Positions 18,415-26,871 of a stretch of 38,652 nt of DNA are shown here, one piece after another. The notes beneath the pieces are model-generated. The model ran no database searches. It was not told the DNA's origin and saw only the letters and a list, made by a program, of their open reading frames with translations. Source of the stretch: an uncultured Oleispira sp. (GTDB lineage: Bacteria; Pseudomonadota; Gammaproteobacteria; Pseudomonadales; Oceanobacteraceae); contig CAJVZR010000038.1 in assembly GCA_913019965.1 (NCBI GenBank), positions 1-38,652 on the forward strand, in the 5' to 3' direction. Made by a program: the position numbers and the translations under genes. Numbering within the stretch: position 1 is the stretch's first letter; each line of letters starts with the position of its first letter.

Positions 18415-18987
18415 TTAAGTGGTGCTTTTTACTTTTGCGATAATAAATAATGAGTCATCTTTCTCAAATTCTTGATAGCTCATTGTAGTTAAAATTTCAT
18501 ACTGATCAGAGATAAGTGCGATAAGGTGTTCTTTGCGGTAATAAGAGAATAGAAGGCCTTCCATCATTTGATCTTCTTCGCCTAGCCAGAATGAGTGAGC
18601 AATAATTCCATTAGGTGATAGAATTTTTGTTTGTGCTAAGAGCGAACTTGAAAGTTCACTCTCTGTTAAATGATGAAGTACTTTATTCGAATAGATACAG
18701 TTGAATTTTTCATTGATATTGATATTTGATGCGTTAATATTTAGAAAGTTAATTTTTGGAAATTTTTTTATGCAGCGTGATAAGAACTCTTCAGAAAAAT
18801 CAGAGCCTGTAACTTGATAATGCTTACTTAAAAATGAAATATCAAAGCCAGGGCCTGTGCCTAGTTCAAGAACTGATTTTCCTTTATTAAGGTATCTCTG
18901 CAATACATCATAGATATTGCTACCATCGTAGTCTTTACACATCTCAATGTACTTATCGACATTTGAAGGCTTATCATAAAAGCTCAT
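18415..18987 (-). CDS. Class I SAM-dependent methyltransferase
   Basis: This is a 190-residue Rossmann-fold methyltransferase. Motif I is ELGTGPG at 41-47, the acidic residue of motif II is D63 (GSDFSEEFL), and the motif IV area reads CIYSNKVLHHL. The substrate is unknown; the fold is of the small-molecule type (Methyltransf_11/25-like). The ATG at 18985-18987 has AAGGAA five bases upstream and gives MSFYDKPSNV. The frame stays open 16 codons further, but that extension overlaps the end of the 42-residue ORF at 19007-19135. The two genes are 19 bases apart and probably co-transcribed. Base composition is more AT-rich than the neighbouring housekeeping genes, so acquisition is possible. Confidence 0.85.
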   Translation of the reverse strand: MSFYDKPSNVDKYIEMCKDYDGSNIYDVLQRYLNKGKSVLELGTGPGFDISFLSKHYQVTGSDFSEEFLSRCIKKFPKINFLNINASNININEKFNCIYSNKVLHHLTESELSSSLLAQTKILSPNGIIAHSFWLGEEDQMMEGLLFSYYRKEHLIALISDQYEILTTMSYQEFEKDDSLFIIAKVKSTT

Positions 18988-19006
18988 AAGATTTCCTTGT
19001 CTGTGA

Positions 19007-19135
19007 TTATTTTTTGATGTCGAAATCTTTATCAATTACACCCGCTTCTTTTAAAGCCTTTTCAAGCTTGTATACTCGATGAAAAGCAGCCAAACCAAAT
19101 ATCATGCCGATAATTCCCATTGCATCCATATTCAT
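19007..19135 (-). CDS. Small 42-residue membrane-associated protein
   Basis: A short ORF runs from ATG 19133-19135 to TAA 19007-19009. The ribosome binding site GAGGGA is about six bases upstream, which is strong for this region. Residues about 5-18 (AMGIIGMIFGLAAF) form one short hydrophobic helix. A charged amphipathic helix follows (HRVYKLEKALKEAG), with an acidic/basic ending (DKDFDIKK). This layout is common among small bacterial membrane proteins with a short coiled-coil tail. It stops 19 bases before the methyltransferase ATG, so a two-gene unit is likely. No function is known. Confidence 0.6.
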   Translation of the reverse strand: MNMDAMGIIGMIFGLAAFHRVYKLEKALKEAGVIDKDFDIKK

Positions 19136-19284
19136 AATAATCCCTCATGTATTAAATTGTTGTAGTTGTTGATAAAATTGAATGAGTTAATGATCACTCA
19201 TTAGTTTAACCCGTTTCATCGGTATATAAATGAATGTATTGCAATAACGCTACAAGCTGCGACAGACTAACCTTGTTATATGTT

Positions 19285-19659
19285 TTAAATGACATAAGGT
19301 AAAAATATAATTAAACCAATAATAACCGCACCAATAGCACTTAGTAATACAGCACCTGCCGCCACATCTTTTGATTTTTTTACCAGTGGATGAAAATCAG
19401 GTGAAGCAACATCACATAAAAACTCAAAGGCTGTATTTAGCGCTTCTGCTACCCAAACTGAAACAATTGCCAGTATGAGAATACACCACTCAATTGTTGA
19501 AACTTGAAAGAATGATGCGGTTATAACAACACATGCCGTCGCTATAAAATGCACCCAAGCATTGTGCTGTCCTTTCAGTATTTCAATTATGCCATCAATT
19601 GCGTGTCTTATACTTCGAATGCGTCCACGGAATGAAAATGTATCATTGTTATTATTCAT
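19285..19659 (-). CDS. Diacylglycerol kinase family protein (DgkA/UndpK type)
   Basis: This is a 124-residue membrane kinase with an amphipathic N-terminus and three helices (about 35-52, 55-75 and 100-122). The conserved active site is EALNTAFEFLCD (E72, N75, E79, D83) followed by H90 and KKSKDVAAGAVLL (94-106). The family phosphorylates diacylglycerol in enterobacteria or undecaprenol in many Gram-positives. The block SPDFHPLVKKSKDVAAGAVLL and the spacing look closer to the Gram-positive/undecaprenol branch than to E. coli DgkA, so I leave the symbol empty. There is no strong ribosome binding site at this ATG. It may be a second DgkA or a transferred gene. Confidence 0.88.
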   Translation of the reverse strand: MNNNNDTFSFRGRIRSIRHAIDGIIEILKGQHNAWVHFIATACVVITASFFQVSTIEWCILILAIVSVWVAEALNTAFEFLCDVASPDFHPLVKKSKDVAAGAVLLSAIGAVIIGLIIFLPYVI

Positions 19660-19693
19660 TTTTTATAACGCCAATATCGTTGGGTATCGCAAC

Positions 19694-19870
19694 ATGCGAT
19701 TGTTATGCTATTTACCTTCACCGGAGATACCTCCTGACCTTGAGCAGTCAGAGCTATACAACTCATTTGATGAATTATCATACCCCAATAATCCTGCGGT
19801 GCCTCCAAATATGAACAAGCCTATTAATGTAAATTATCGAAGGTCTCGTTATATCGACTATCCATATTGA
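19694..19870 (+). CDS. Doubtful 58-residue ORF
   Basis: ATG 19694 to TGA 19868-19870 encodes a proline- and tyrosine-rich peptide (MRLLCYLPSPEIPPDLEQ at the start, RRSRYIDYPY at the end). A GGGT about eight bases upstream is only a fair ribosome binding site. I do not recognise it and it has no membrane segment. It is listed because it occupies part of the 579-base gap between the kinase gene and parE. It could be chance. Confidence 0.25.
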   Translation: MRLLCYLPSPEIPPDLEQSELYNSFDELSYPNNPAVPPNMNKPINVNYRRSRYIDYPY

Positions 19871-20238
19871 TAATACACTGATTTTGTATGAGTTCTTGCT
19901 ACCTTGCTAGTGCAAATGTGCAACGTTGAAATTCGGTAACGTGCATAAATTTCAACATAATCTGAAGCCAACTGTATGGATAACCATACTTATAATTTAA
20001 TGTGCCAAGCTAATCATACTGAAATCAAACTGACTGTTTTTTGTACATATACTTTGTCATCTTGAGCCAGATCACGCAGATATTAGAGTTTAACTCTCTG
20101 AAATCTAAGCATTTCTATTTTTGATCTAGGAATTATTAGCGGCCTCAGTATACTGGATGCAAAATTCTATCCGCGTAGCGCTATATCCGTGACATTCGTG
20201 ATATCCGTGTTACTCATCATTAGGGGATAAAGGTATTA
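19871..20238 (+). promoter_or_regulatory. Leader region of parE with dyads and a 9-bp tandem repeat
   Basis: No gene is seen here. Structure found: inverted repeat GTTGAAATT (19925-19933) with AATTTCAAC (19948-19956); a weak sigma70-like pair TTGAGC (20062) and TAGAGT (20084) with a 16-base spacer; a small dyad AGAGTT-T-AACTCT at 20085-20097; three tandem 9-mers at 20183-20209 (ATATCCGTG, ACATTCGTG, ATATCCGTG). The parE ribosome binding site AAAGG follows, five bases before the ATG at 20239. Promoter assignment is tentative. Confidence 0.4.
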
Positions 20239-22131
20239 ATGGCGAATAAAGAATATAACGCCCAGTCGATCGAGGTCCTCAGCGGCCTTGATCCCGTGCG
20301 TAAACGCCCAGGGATGTACACAGATACAACCCGTCCTAACCATTTAGCGCAAGAAGTAATCGATAACTCGGTGGATGAGGCCTTAGCCGGTCACGCCAGC
20401 GAGATCACGGTAACCGTGCATGAAGATGGCTCGCTCACTACAGTCGATGATGGCCGTGGTATGCCGACCGATATTCACCCAGAACATGGGGTCTCGGGTG
20501 TCGAGCTGATTTTAACCAAGCTGCACGCCGGTGGTAAGTTTACCAACGATAACTACCAGTTCTCCGGTGGTTTGCACGGGGTAGGTATCTCGGTGGTGAA
20601 CGCATTATCGACCTTGCTGGAAGTTAAGATCTGGCGTGGCGGTGAAGTGAAGCGCATCGGTTTTCAAAACGGTGATAAAGCGCTGGAGTTAGAAACCATT
20701 GATACCTGCGGAAAAAAACGCACGGGTACCAGCGTCCGCTTTAAGCCAGATCCTAAGTATTTCGACTCTCCTAAATTTTCGATCCCTCGCCTTAAGCATA
20801 ACTTACGCGCGAAAGCGGTTTTATGCCCAGGGTTGAAGATCACCTTTAAAGCCCCTAATGCGGAAGATAATGCCGAGTGGTATTACGAAGATGGTTTAAA
20901 AGACTATCTTAAAATTCACGGCGCAGGCTTAGATGTTTTACCGAAAGAGCCTTTTACCGGTGCAATGCAGGGTAAAACCGAAGCGGCGGATTGGGCGGTT
21001 TTCTGGTTGCCAGAAGGTGGAGAGTGCATTCAAGAAAGTTACGTCAACCTTATTCCAACCGCGCAGGGCGGAACCCACGTTAACGGTTTCCGTTCAGGGC
21101 TGTTAGATGCGATTCGTGAGTTCTGTGAATTCCGTAATTTATTACCCCGCGGCGTTAAGCTAACCCCAGATGATATTTGGGATCGTTGTTCCTATGTATT
21201 ATCGGCGAAGTTAGCCGATCCTCAGTTCTCGGGCCAAACCAAAGAGCGTTTGTCCTCTCGTGAAGCGTCGGCGTTTGTATCAGGCGTAACGAAAGATGCG
21301 TTTGGTTTGTGGTTGAATGAACATACCAATGATGCAGAATTAATTGCAGAAATGGCCATTGCCAGTGCGCAAAATCGTTTACGCAAAGCGAAAAAAGTTT
21401 CCCGTAAAAAGATTACTCAAGGCCCAGCATTACCGGGTAAGTTGGCCGACTGTACGAGCCAAGAATCAGAACGTACCGAGATCTTCTTAGTGGAAGGGGA
21501 CTCTGCTGGCGGTTCAGCCAAGCAAGCTCGCGACCGTGTTTTTCAAGCGATTATGCCGTTGCGCGGTAAGATTCTTAATACCTGGGAAGTCGACTCCGGT
21601 CAGATTCTAAGTTCAGAAGAAATTCATAATATTGCCGTCGCGTTAGATATTGATCCTGCCGCCGATAACCTAGACAGCCTACGTTATGGCAAGGTCTGTA
21701 TCCTAGCCGATGCCGACTCGGATGGTCTTCACATTGCAACATTATTATGTGCGCTGTTCGTTCGTCACTTCCGTTTATTAGTAGAAGAAGGTCACGTGTA
21801 TGTGGCAATGCCGCCTCTGTATCGAATCGATATTGGGAAAGAAGTTTTCTACGCCCTAGACGAAGCGGAAAAGAATGGAATTTTAGATCGTATTCAAGCG
21901 GAGAAAAAACGCGGCAAGGTTAACGTGCAGCGATTTAAAGGATTGGGTGAGATGAACCCGCTTCAGCTTCGTGAAACCACCATGGATCCAAATACTCGAC
22001 GCCTAGTACGCCTTTCTTTAGATGAGGGTGATGGCACGATGGAAATGATGGACATGTTGCTATCGAAAAAACGCGCAGCCGATCGTAAGAATTGGCTAGA
22101 AGATAGCGGCAATCAGGCTGAAATTAATTAA
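20239..22131 (+). CDS. parE: DNA topoisomerase IV subunit B
   Basis: ParE is the ATPase subunit of topoisomerase IV, which decatenates daughter chromosomes. The protein has 630 residues, the same as E. coli ParE. The GHKL ATPase domain shows E39, DNSVDEA from 42, DDGRGMP at 70-76 and GGLHGVG at 110-116. The transducer and TOPRIM domains follow: EGDSAGG begins at E419 and DADSD at 491-495 gives the metal-binding acidic residues. The short insert-free length and the partner gene parC 16 bases downstream favour ParE over GyrB. In E. coli parE directly follows yqiA; here it does not. The ribosome binding site is AAAGG, five bases before the ATG. Confidence 0.97.
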   Translation: MANKEYNAQSIEVLSGLDPVRKRPGMYTDTTRPNHLAQEVIDNSVDEALAGHASEITVTVHEDGSLTTVDDGRGMPTDIHPEHGVSGVELILTKLHAGGKFTNDNYQFSGGLHGVGISVVNALSTLLEVKIWRGGEVKRIGFQNGDKALELETIDTCGKKRTGTSVRFKPDPKYFDSPKFSIPRLKHNLRAKAVLCPGLKITFKAPNAEDNAEWYYEDGLKDYLKIHGAGLDVLPKEPFTGAMQGKTEAADWAVFWLPEGGECIQESYVNLIPTAQGGTHVNGFRSGLLDAIREFCEFRNLLPRGVKLTPDDIWDRCSYVLSAKLADPQFSGQTKERLSSREASAFVSGVTKDAFGLWLNEHTNDAELIAEMAIASAQNRLRKAKKVSRKKITQGPALPGKLADCTSQESERTEIFLVEGDSAGGSAKQARDRVFQAIMPLRGKILNTWEVDSGQILSSEEIHNIAVALDIDPAADNLDSLRYGKVCILADADSDGLHIATLLCALFVRHFRLLVEEGHVYVAMPPLYRIDIGKEVFYALDEAEKNGILDRIQAEKKRGKVNVQRFKGLGEMNPLQLRETTMDPNTRRLVRLSLDEGDGTMEMMDMLLSKKRAADRKNWLEDSGNQAEIN

Positions 22132-22147
22132 GGACTGAGCTTAAAAA

Positions 22148-24430
22148 ATGACTGACATTATTGATGAGTCTGGCAGTTCAAGCAGCTACCTAGACGATGG
22201 CGTAGAAAGCCAAACATTAAAAGATTATACCGAGAGTGCGTACTTAAACTATTCCATGTACGTAATTCTCGACCGCGCCTTGCCTCATGTTGGCGATGGT
22301 TTAAAACCGGTACAGCGTCGTATTACTTACGCCATGAGCGAGCTGGGTTTAAAGTCCACCGCTAAGCATAAAAAATCCGCCCGTACCGTCGGTGACGTAT
22401 TAGGTAAGTATCACCCACACGGCGATAGTGCTTGTTACGAGGCCATGGTTTTAATGGCCCAGCCATTCTCCTATCGTTATCCACTGGTCGATGGCCAAGG
22501 TAACTGGGGTGCGCCGGATGACCCTAAGTCGTTCGCGGCGATGCGTTATACCGAAGCGAAATTAGCCAAGTATGCCGACTCTTTATTATCGGAGCTGGGT
22601 CAGGGTACTGTAGATTGGCAGCCAAATTTTGATGGCACCATGGAAGAACCGTGTGTGCTACCAGCACGCCTGCCTAACTTATTATTAAACGGTACGACCG
22701 GTATTGCGGTAGGTATGGCGACGGATGTTCCGCCGCATAATTTACGTGAAGTCGCCAGCGCCTGTATTCATTTATTAGATGAACCAAAAGCGGATATCGA
22801 TGCGGTACTTGAGCACATTCAAGCACCGGATTTTCCGACTGACGCTGAAATCATTACACCAAAATCTGAAATCAAAAAGATGTATCGCACCGGCCGTGGC
22901 TCGGTAAAAATGCGTGCGGTCTACGAGATGGAAGATGGCGATATTGTAATCACCGCATTACCGCATCAGGTTTCCGGTGCGAAAATTTTAGAACAAATCG
23001 CTGCACAAATGACGGCGAAAAAATTACCGTTAGTGACGGATTTACGTGATGAATCAGATCACGAAAATCCAACTCGCTTGGTGATTATTCCTAAATCGAA
23101 TCGTGTTGATGTTGAAACACTCATGGCGCACTTGTTTGCTACTACCGATTTAGAACGTAGCTATCGTGTGAACATGAATGTGATCGGCTTAGATGGTCGC
23201 CCACAAGTTAAAGATTTACGTTCTATGTTGGTTGAGTGGTTAGAGTTCCGTACTCAAACCGTTCGTCGTCGTTTGCAGCATCGTCTCGATAAAGTATTAG
23301 CGCGCTTGCACATCTTGCAAGGCTTGATGGTTGCGTTTTTAAACATCGACGAAGTCATCGAAATTATTCGTAAAGAAGAAAAACCGAAAGTTGTATTGAT
23401 GGATCGCTTCGGATTGACCGATGTTCAAGCGGAATCTATCTTAGAATTAAAACTTCGTCATCTTGCTAAGTTAGAAGAGATGAAGATTCGTGGCGAGCAA
23501 GACGAATTAGAAAAAGAACGTGACCAACTAGAAAAGATTCTAGGCAGTGATCGTCGTTTGAAAACCTTAATTAAGAAAGAGTTGGCTGCTGACGCAGAAT
23601 TGTTTGGTGACGATCGTCGTTCCCCTGTGGTTGCTCGTAATGAAGCAAAAGCCTTCTCGGAAACGGATCTGCTAGGCAGCGATCCTGTTACCGTTGTGAT
23701 TTCCGACAAAGGTTGGGTACGTGCAGCGAAAGGTCATGACGTCGACGTAGAAGGGCTAAGCTACAAATCTGGGGATAAGTATTTATTATCCTGCACCGGT
23801 AAAAGTAATCAAAACGCCATTTTCATCGATGATGGAGGGCGAGCGTATTCGGTGCAAACCCATACCTTGCCATCTGCACGCGGGCAGGGCGAACCGTTAT
23901 CGGGCCGTTTAACCGTGCCTTCCGGCGCAGCGTTTAAAGGCTTAGTGATGGGCCCTGATGAAGACCATTACCTAATGGCCACGGATGCCGGCTATGGTTT
24001 TATTACCCAACTAAAAGATATTCAAACCAAAAACAAAGCCGGTAAGGCAATGTTAACGGTACCGACCAATGCGCAGGTATTATCCCCAGCGCGCGTCGAT
24101 AATATCGAGAAGGCTTGGATCGCGACCATCAGTAACGAAGGACGCATGTTGGTCTTTCCAGCCGCAGATCTGCCGTTAATGGGCCGTGGTAAAGGCAACA
24201 AAATGATCAGCATTCCAGGGCCGCGTGCAAGCAGCCGTGAAGAACTGATGATTGCTGCGGTTGCCTTTAGTGAAACCGATACCTTGCTGGTGCATTCGGG
24301 TAAACGCCATACCAAGTTGAAGTTCTCAGATCTAGAACACTACTTTGGTGAGCGTGGTCGCCGTGGTAATAAACTACCACGCGGATTCCAGAATGTGGAT
24401 ATGGTTGAGATTGCTAAAAAAGAGAAATAG
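22148..24430 (+). CDS. parC: DNA topoisomerase IV subunit A
   Basis: ParC is the DNA-cutting subunit of topoisomerase IV. The 760-residue protein has the winged-helix/tower breakage-reunion domain (about 20-500) with catalytic tyrosine Y134 in [10 protein letters not shown], and a C-terminal beta-pinwheel (about 505-755) that is shorter than that of GyrA and lacks a clear GyrA box. In the quinolone-resistance region, [13 protein letters not shown] keeps serine S94 and glutamate E98 (equivalent to S80 and E84 in E. coli), that is, the wild-type sensitive residues. It lies 16 bases after parE in a two-gene operon closed by the terminator at 24469-24501. An AAGGA lies about 12 bases before the ATG, a little far. 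Confidence 0.97.
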   Translation: MTDIIDESGSSSSYLDDGVESQTLKDYTESAYLNYSMYVILDRALPHVGDGLKPVQRRITYAMSELGLKSTAKHKKSARTVGDVLGKYHPHGDSACYEAMVLMAQPFSYRYPLVDGQGNWGAPDDPKSFAAMRYTEAKLAKYADSLLSELGQGTVDWQPNFDGTMEEPCVLPARLPNLLLNGTTGIAVGMATDVPPHNLREVASACIHLLDEPKADIDAVLEHIQAPDFPTDAEIITPKSEIKKMYRTGRGSVKMRAVYEMEDGDIVITALPHQVSGAKILEQIAAQMTAKKLPLVTDLRDESDHENPTRLVIIPKSNRVDVETLMAHLFATTDLERSYRVNMNVIGLDGRPQVKDLRSMLVEWLEFRTQTVRRRLQHRLDKVLARLHILQGLMVAFLNIDEVIEIIRKEEKPKVVLMDRFGLTDVQAESILELKLRHLAKLEEMKIRGEQDELEKERDQLEKILGSDRRLKTLIKKELAADAELFGDDRRSPVVARNEAKAFSETDLLGSDPVTVVISDKGWVRAAKGHDVDVEGLSYKSGDKYLLSCTGKSNQNAIFIDDGGRAYSVQTHTLPSARGQGEPLSGRLTVPSGAAFKGLVMGPDEDHYLMATDAGYGFITQLKDIQTKNKAGKAMLTVPTNAQVLSPARVDNIEKAWIATISNEGRMLVFPAADLPLMGRGKGNKMISIPGPRASSREELMIAAVAFSETDTLLVHSGKRHTKLKFSDLEHYFGERGRRGNKLPRGFQNVDMVEIAKKEK

Positions 24431-24468
24431 CCGCCGAAAACCAAAGTAAGAAATAGAGTGATAACAAA

Positions 24469-24501
24469 AGCCCAATGAGTGAAAGCTCGTTGGGCTTTTT
24501 T
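24469..24501 (+). terminator. Rho-independent terminator of parEC
   Basis: An 11-bp stem (24469-24479 AGCCCAATGAG with 24486-24496 CTCGTTGGGCT, one T-G wobble) closes a six-base loop and is followed by a run of T (24496-24501). It stands 38 bases after the parC stop. Between it and about 24740 I see only AT-rich sequence, without a convincing gene. Confidence 0.92.
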
Positions 24502-24739
24502 GTTAATGGATAACCCAAAAATGTTATAGCAGATTATTATTCGATGTATTTCGATTTCTATAACTCATACAACGGGAAGAGTGAAGTGAGTTTTATTTGA
24601 TAATTGCTAGGTGGCATTAGAACTTATAACTAGTAATAAAGTATGGCTTTTCTGGTGATTGAAATATTAATATTTAACAAATATTAATACGCCAAAATAT
24701 TTGCTTTAATTTTGTTGAAATATGACAGAAAACCTATAG

Positions 24740-24788
24740 AAGGAGGTAGGTGCTCTGGATAAATATCTATATACTTCCGCGAAATTAA
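24740..24788 (+). promoter_or_regulatory. Possible 12-codon leader ORF before the choline-binding protein gene
   Basis: A complete Shine-Dalgarno octamer AAGGAGGT (24740-24747) stands three bases before GTG 24750, which opens a 12-codon frame (VLWINIYILPRN) ending in TAA at 24786-24788, 15 bases before the ATG at 24804. Such a perfect ribosome binding site is unusual where no gene is annotated. The spacing to GTG is short, so it could instead be a ribosome standby site. The rest of 24502-24739 shows only AT-rich promoter-like sequence. Confidence 0.35.
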
Positions 24789-24803
24789 AAAGAAGAACTC
24801 ACC

Positions 24804-25730
24804 ATGTCATACTCAAAAATTTTAATTAGCTTATTGCTTTCGACCTTTATAATAACTTCAGCTTCAGCAAATCAATGCCGAAAAATTCATATTGGTTTAG
24901 TCAATTGGACCGATATTGAAGCGACGACAGCATTAACGGAAGTATTAATGAAAAAATTGGGGTACAGAGTTAGAACATCTATACATTCGGTTCCTGATAT
25001 TCTTGATAAATTATCCACAGGGAAGCTAGATGTGTTTTTGGGAAATTGGATGCCTTCAAATGCGACAGCTGTTCAGCCTTATTTTGATAGTGGCAAGATC
25101 GTAAAGCTGACAACAAATTTAACCGGCGCTAAATATACACTGGCGGTTCCGCAACATGTATATGATGCAGGAGTGAAAAATTTTGAAGATATAGCAAAAT
25201 ATGCTGATAAATTTGGCAACAAAATATACGGTTTAGAAAATGGTAATGACGGGAATGTTATTATTGAAAAAATGATTTCTGAAAATGCATTTGGACTGAA
25301 AGAGTTCAAATTATTAGCGACGTCAGAGCGTATTATGCTTGCTCAGCTTAATAAAAGAATACGTAATAAAGAATGGATGGCTTTTTTAGCGTGGGAGCCA
25401 CACCCAATGAATGTTAATTTTGATATTGCTTATTTGGGTGGGGATACGCAATATTTTGGCGATAATTATGGGGCATCAACTGTTGAGACGATTGCTCGTA
25501 AAGGGTTCCAACAAGAATGCCCACAAGCTGCTCAGCTGTTAAAAAATATGAAATTTACATTGGCAATGGAAAATAGCTTGATGGCGGATATTCAGGATAA
25601 CTTTCTTGATCCGAAAAGCGCAGCTTGGAAATGGATGAAGGAAAATCCAGAACAAATCGAAAGATGGTTAGATGGCACTAACCCAATTAATAATAAAACC
25701 CTGACAGAAGTAATAGCCTCATTCGATTGA
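24804..25730 (+). CDS. Choline/betaine ABC transporter substrate-binding protein (ChoX-like), orphan
   Basis: This is a 308-residue periplasmic binding protein of the OpuAC class. A signal peptide (about 1-22, ending SASA) is followed by the two-lobed binding fold. The aromatic cage of Sinorhizobium ChoX, as I recall it (W43, W90, Y119, W205, with D45 and N156), lines up here with a constant offset of eight: W35, W82, Y111, W197, D37 and N148. Choline binding is therefore a well-supported guess, although betaine or carnitine cannot be excluded. No permease or ATPase gene is near, so it must lend its ligand to a transporter encoded elsewhere, as the orphan CbcX/CaiX/BetX proteins do in Pseudomonas. 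The ribosome binding site AAGAAG is moderate. It is AT-richer than parC. Confidence 0.9.
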   Translation: MSYSKILISLLLSTFIITSASANQCRKIHIGLVNWTDIEATTALTEVLMKKLGYRVRTSIHSVPDILDKLSTGKLDVFLGNWMPSNATAVQPYFDSGKIVKLTTNLTGAKYTLAVPQHVYDAGVKNFEDIAKYADKFGNKIYGLENGNDGNVIIEKMISENAFGLKEFKLLATSERIMLAQLNKRIRNKEWMAFLAWEPHPMNVNFDIAYLGGDTQYFGDNYGASTVETIARKGFQQECPQAAQLLKNMKFTLAMENSLMADIQDNFLDPKSAAWKWMKENPEQIERWLDGTNPINNKTLTEVIASFD

Positions 25731-25745
25731 TTCGTTCTTAATATT

Positions 25746-25778
25746 AAATAGACTTAGTAAAATTTATTGGGTCTATTT
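25746..25778. terminator. Hairpin between converging genes, probable terminator
   Basis: AAATAGAC (25746-25753) pairs perfectly with GTCTATTT (25771-25778), and the inner part can extend with G-T pairs. It falls between the stop at 25730 and the minus-strand stop at 25780. The T tract is interrupted (TATTACTTTTTAT), so the efficiency is uncertain. Confidence 0.5.
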
Positions 25779-25779
25779 A

Positions 25780-26775
25780 TTACTTTTTATCAGCTAAATC
25801 AATAAAGTGTTCTTCAAGCATCATGTATTCTGTTTTAGTTCTCTTTAATTCATCTTTTAGTTTTATTTGAGTATCATGATTATCTAATAGATCTAAGAAT
25901 TGGCTTTCTAGAAAATCTTTCTCGGTTAATGCTCTTTCTAACGCAAATTCGATTTCCGACATGTCATTTTCGATATGTTCAAAATCATTGTCTTTAGCAT
26001 GTTTAGATTCTTCCTCTAAACGAGAATATTCTTGCATCAGTTGTTCAAGTTCATTGCTTTGATTTTCAATTTTTTGTTTTTGTTGTGCGATTGTTTCTGA
26101 CATCTCGTCTACTGATTCGTTGTTGGAGACTTGGTTGTCAATTTGCTCTTTCAGCGCGGAATTCTCTTTATTGAGTTCTGCATTTTTAAGGCGATCAATC
26201 TCCAGCTTATCTTCCATGGTTTTGATTTTTAGTAGTTCTTGTTTTTGTTTTAACAGTTTCTCCTCGATAAAGCTTAATCTGTTATTTCCCTGAACGACTT
26301 GCTTTCTAAGAATGCTAATCGTATCGTCGTAGGCATCAGATTGTGCCTTGAGGCTAGCGAGCTGGGCTTTTATAAGTCGCTCTTTGCTTTCTTGGTCAAG
26401 GCTATCATTATGTTCAACCTCTTCAATTTCGGCCATGGCTTCTAGTTGTTGCTGATTGATCGCTTGTAAATTATCTAAGCACTCTTGTTGTTTCTTAAAC
26501 TCCACCTCCCCTAAAGGATCATTGTTTTTCTCTTTTTTGTGCTTAGCAATAACCTCTTTAATGTTTTGGATTTTCTCTGAAATAATGACTTCGTTAGCGA
26601 TTGTCTTTCGAATTCTAAAATAGATATAGCCCCAACTAATGAGCAAAAGCACGAGTAGGTTAATACTGACAAATATTAAGGCTTCGAATTTAGACAAAAG
26701 TGCACTCGTTCTCTTGCTTAGAAAGGGTAAGTACTCAGTATAGAATACTTTTTTAATGTCTATCTGATAGTACAT
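25780..26775 (-). CDS. Single-span membrane protein with long coiled coil, unknown function
   Basis: This is a 331-residue protein without a recognised family. Residues 1-32 are hydrophilic, one membrane helix spans about 33-53 (LIFVSINLLVLLLISWGYIYF), and from about 60 to the end the sequence is almost continuous heptad-like, rich in Glu, Lys, Gln and Leu, with short breaks near 80-90 and 210-220. The coiled coil probably lies in the cytoplasm. The ribosome binding site before the ATG is poor. It is divergent from the CheX-like/REC-CheX-like pair at 26872-28250 with 96 bases between, which suggests a link to that pathway, perhaps as a scaffold or receptor-like partner; this is inference. Family members may be poorly alignable because the sequence is low in complexity. 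Confidence 0.75.
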   Translation of the reverse strand: MYYQIDIKKVFYTEYLPFLSKRTSALLSKFEALIFVSINLLVLLLISWGYIYFRIRKTIANEVIISEKIQNIKEVIAKHKKEKNNDPLGEVEFKKQQECLDNLQAINQQQLEAMAEIEEVEHNDSLDQESKERLIKAQLASLKAQSDAYDDTISILRKQVVQGNNRLSFIEEKLLKQKQELLKIKTMEDKLEIDRLKNAELNKENSALKEQIDNQVSNNESVDEMSETIAQQKQKIENQSNELEQLMQEYSRLEEESKHAKDNDFEHIENDMSEIEFALERALTEKDFLESQFLDLLDNHDTQIKLKDELKRTKTEYMMLEEHFIDLADKK

Positions 26776-26871
26776 ATATAAAGAATAGTCATGTTGGCAG
26801 CTGTAGAGATGGCGTATTAAAGGAGCTGGTCTAATCTAAAAGAAGGCAATGCTTTATCTCTGAGGTCAGTC

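Noticed and set aside
19181..19202. AATGAGT/ACTCATT hairpin downstream of the DgkA-type gene
   Set aside because: Seven-base stem with only a weak T-rich flank on the minus strand; too common by chance in this AT-rich stretch.
19562..19693. N-terminal extension of the plus-strand frame ending at 19870
   Set aside because: This part is antisense to the DgkA-type kinase gene; only the segment from ATG 19694 is kept, as a doubtful ORF.
11822..20238. Genomic island or prophage between yqiA and parE
   Set aside because: No integrase, transposase, tRNA end or flanking direct repeat was seen, so calling it a mobile element is not supported.
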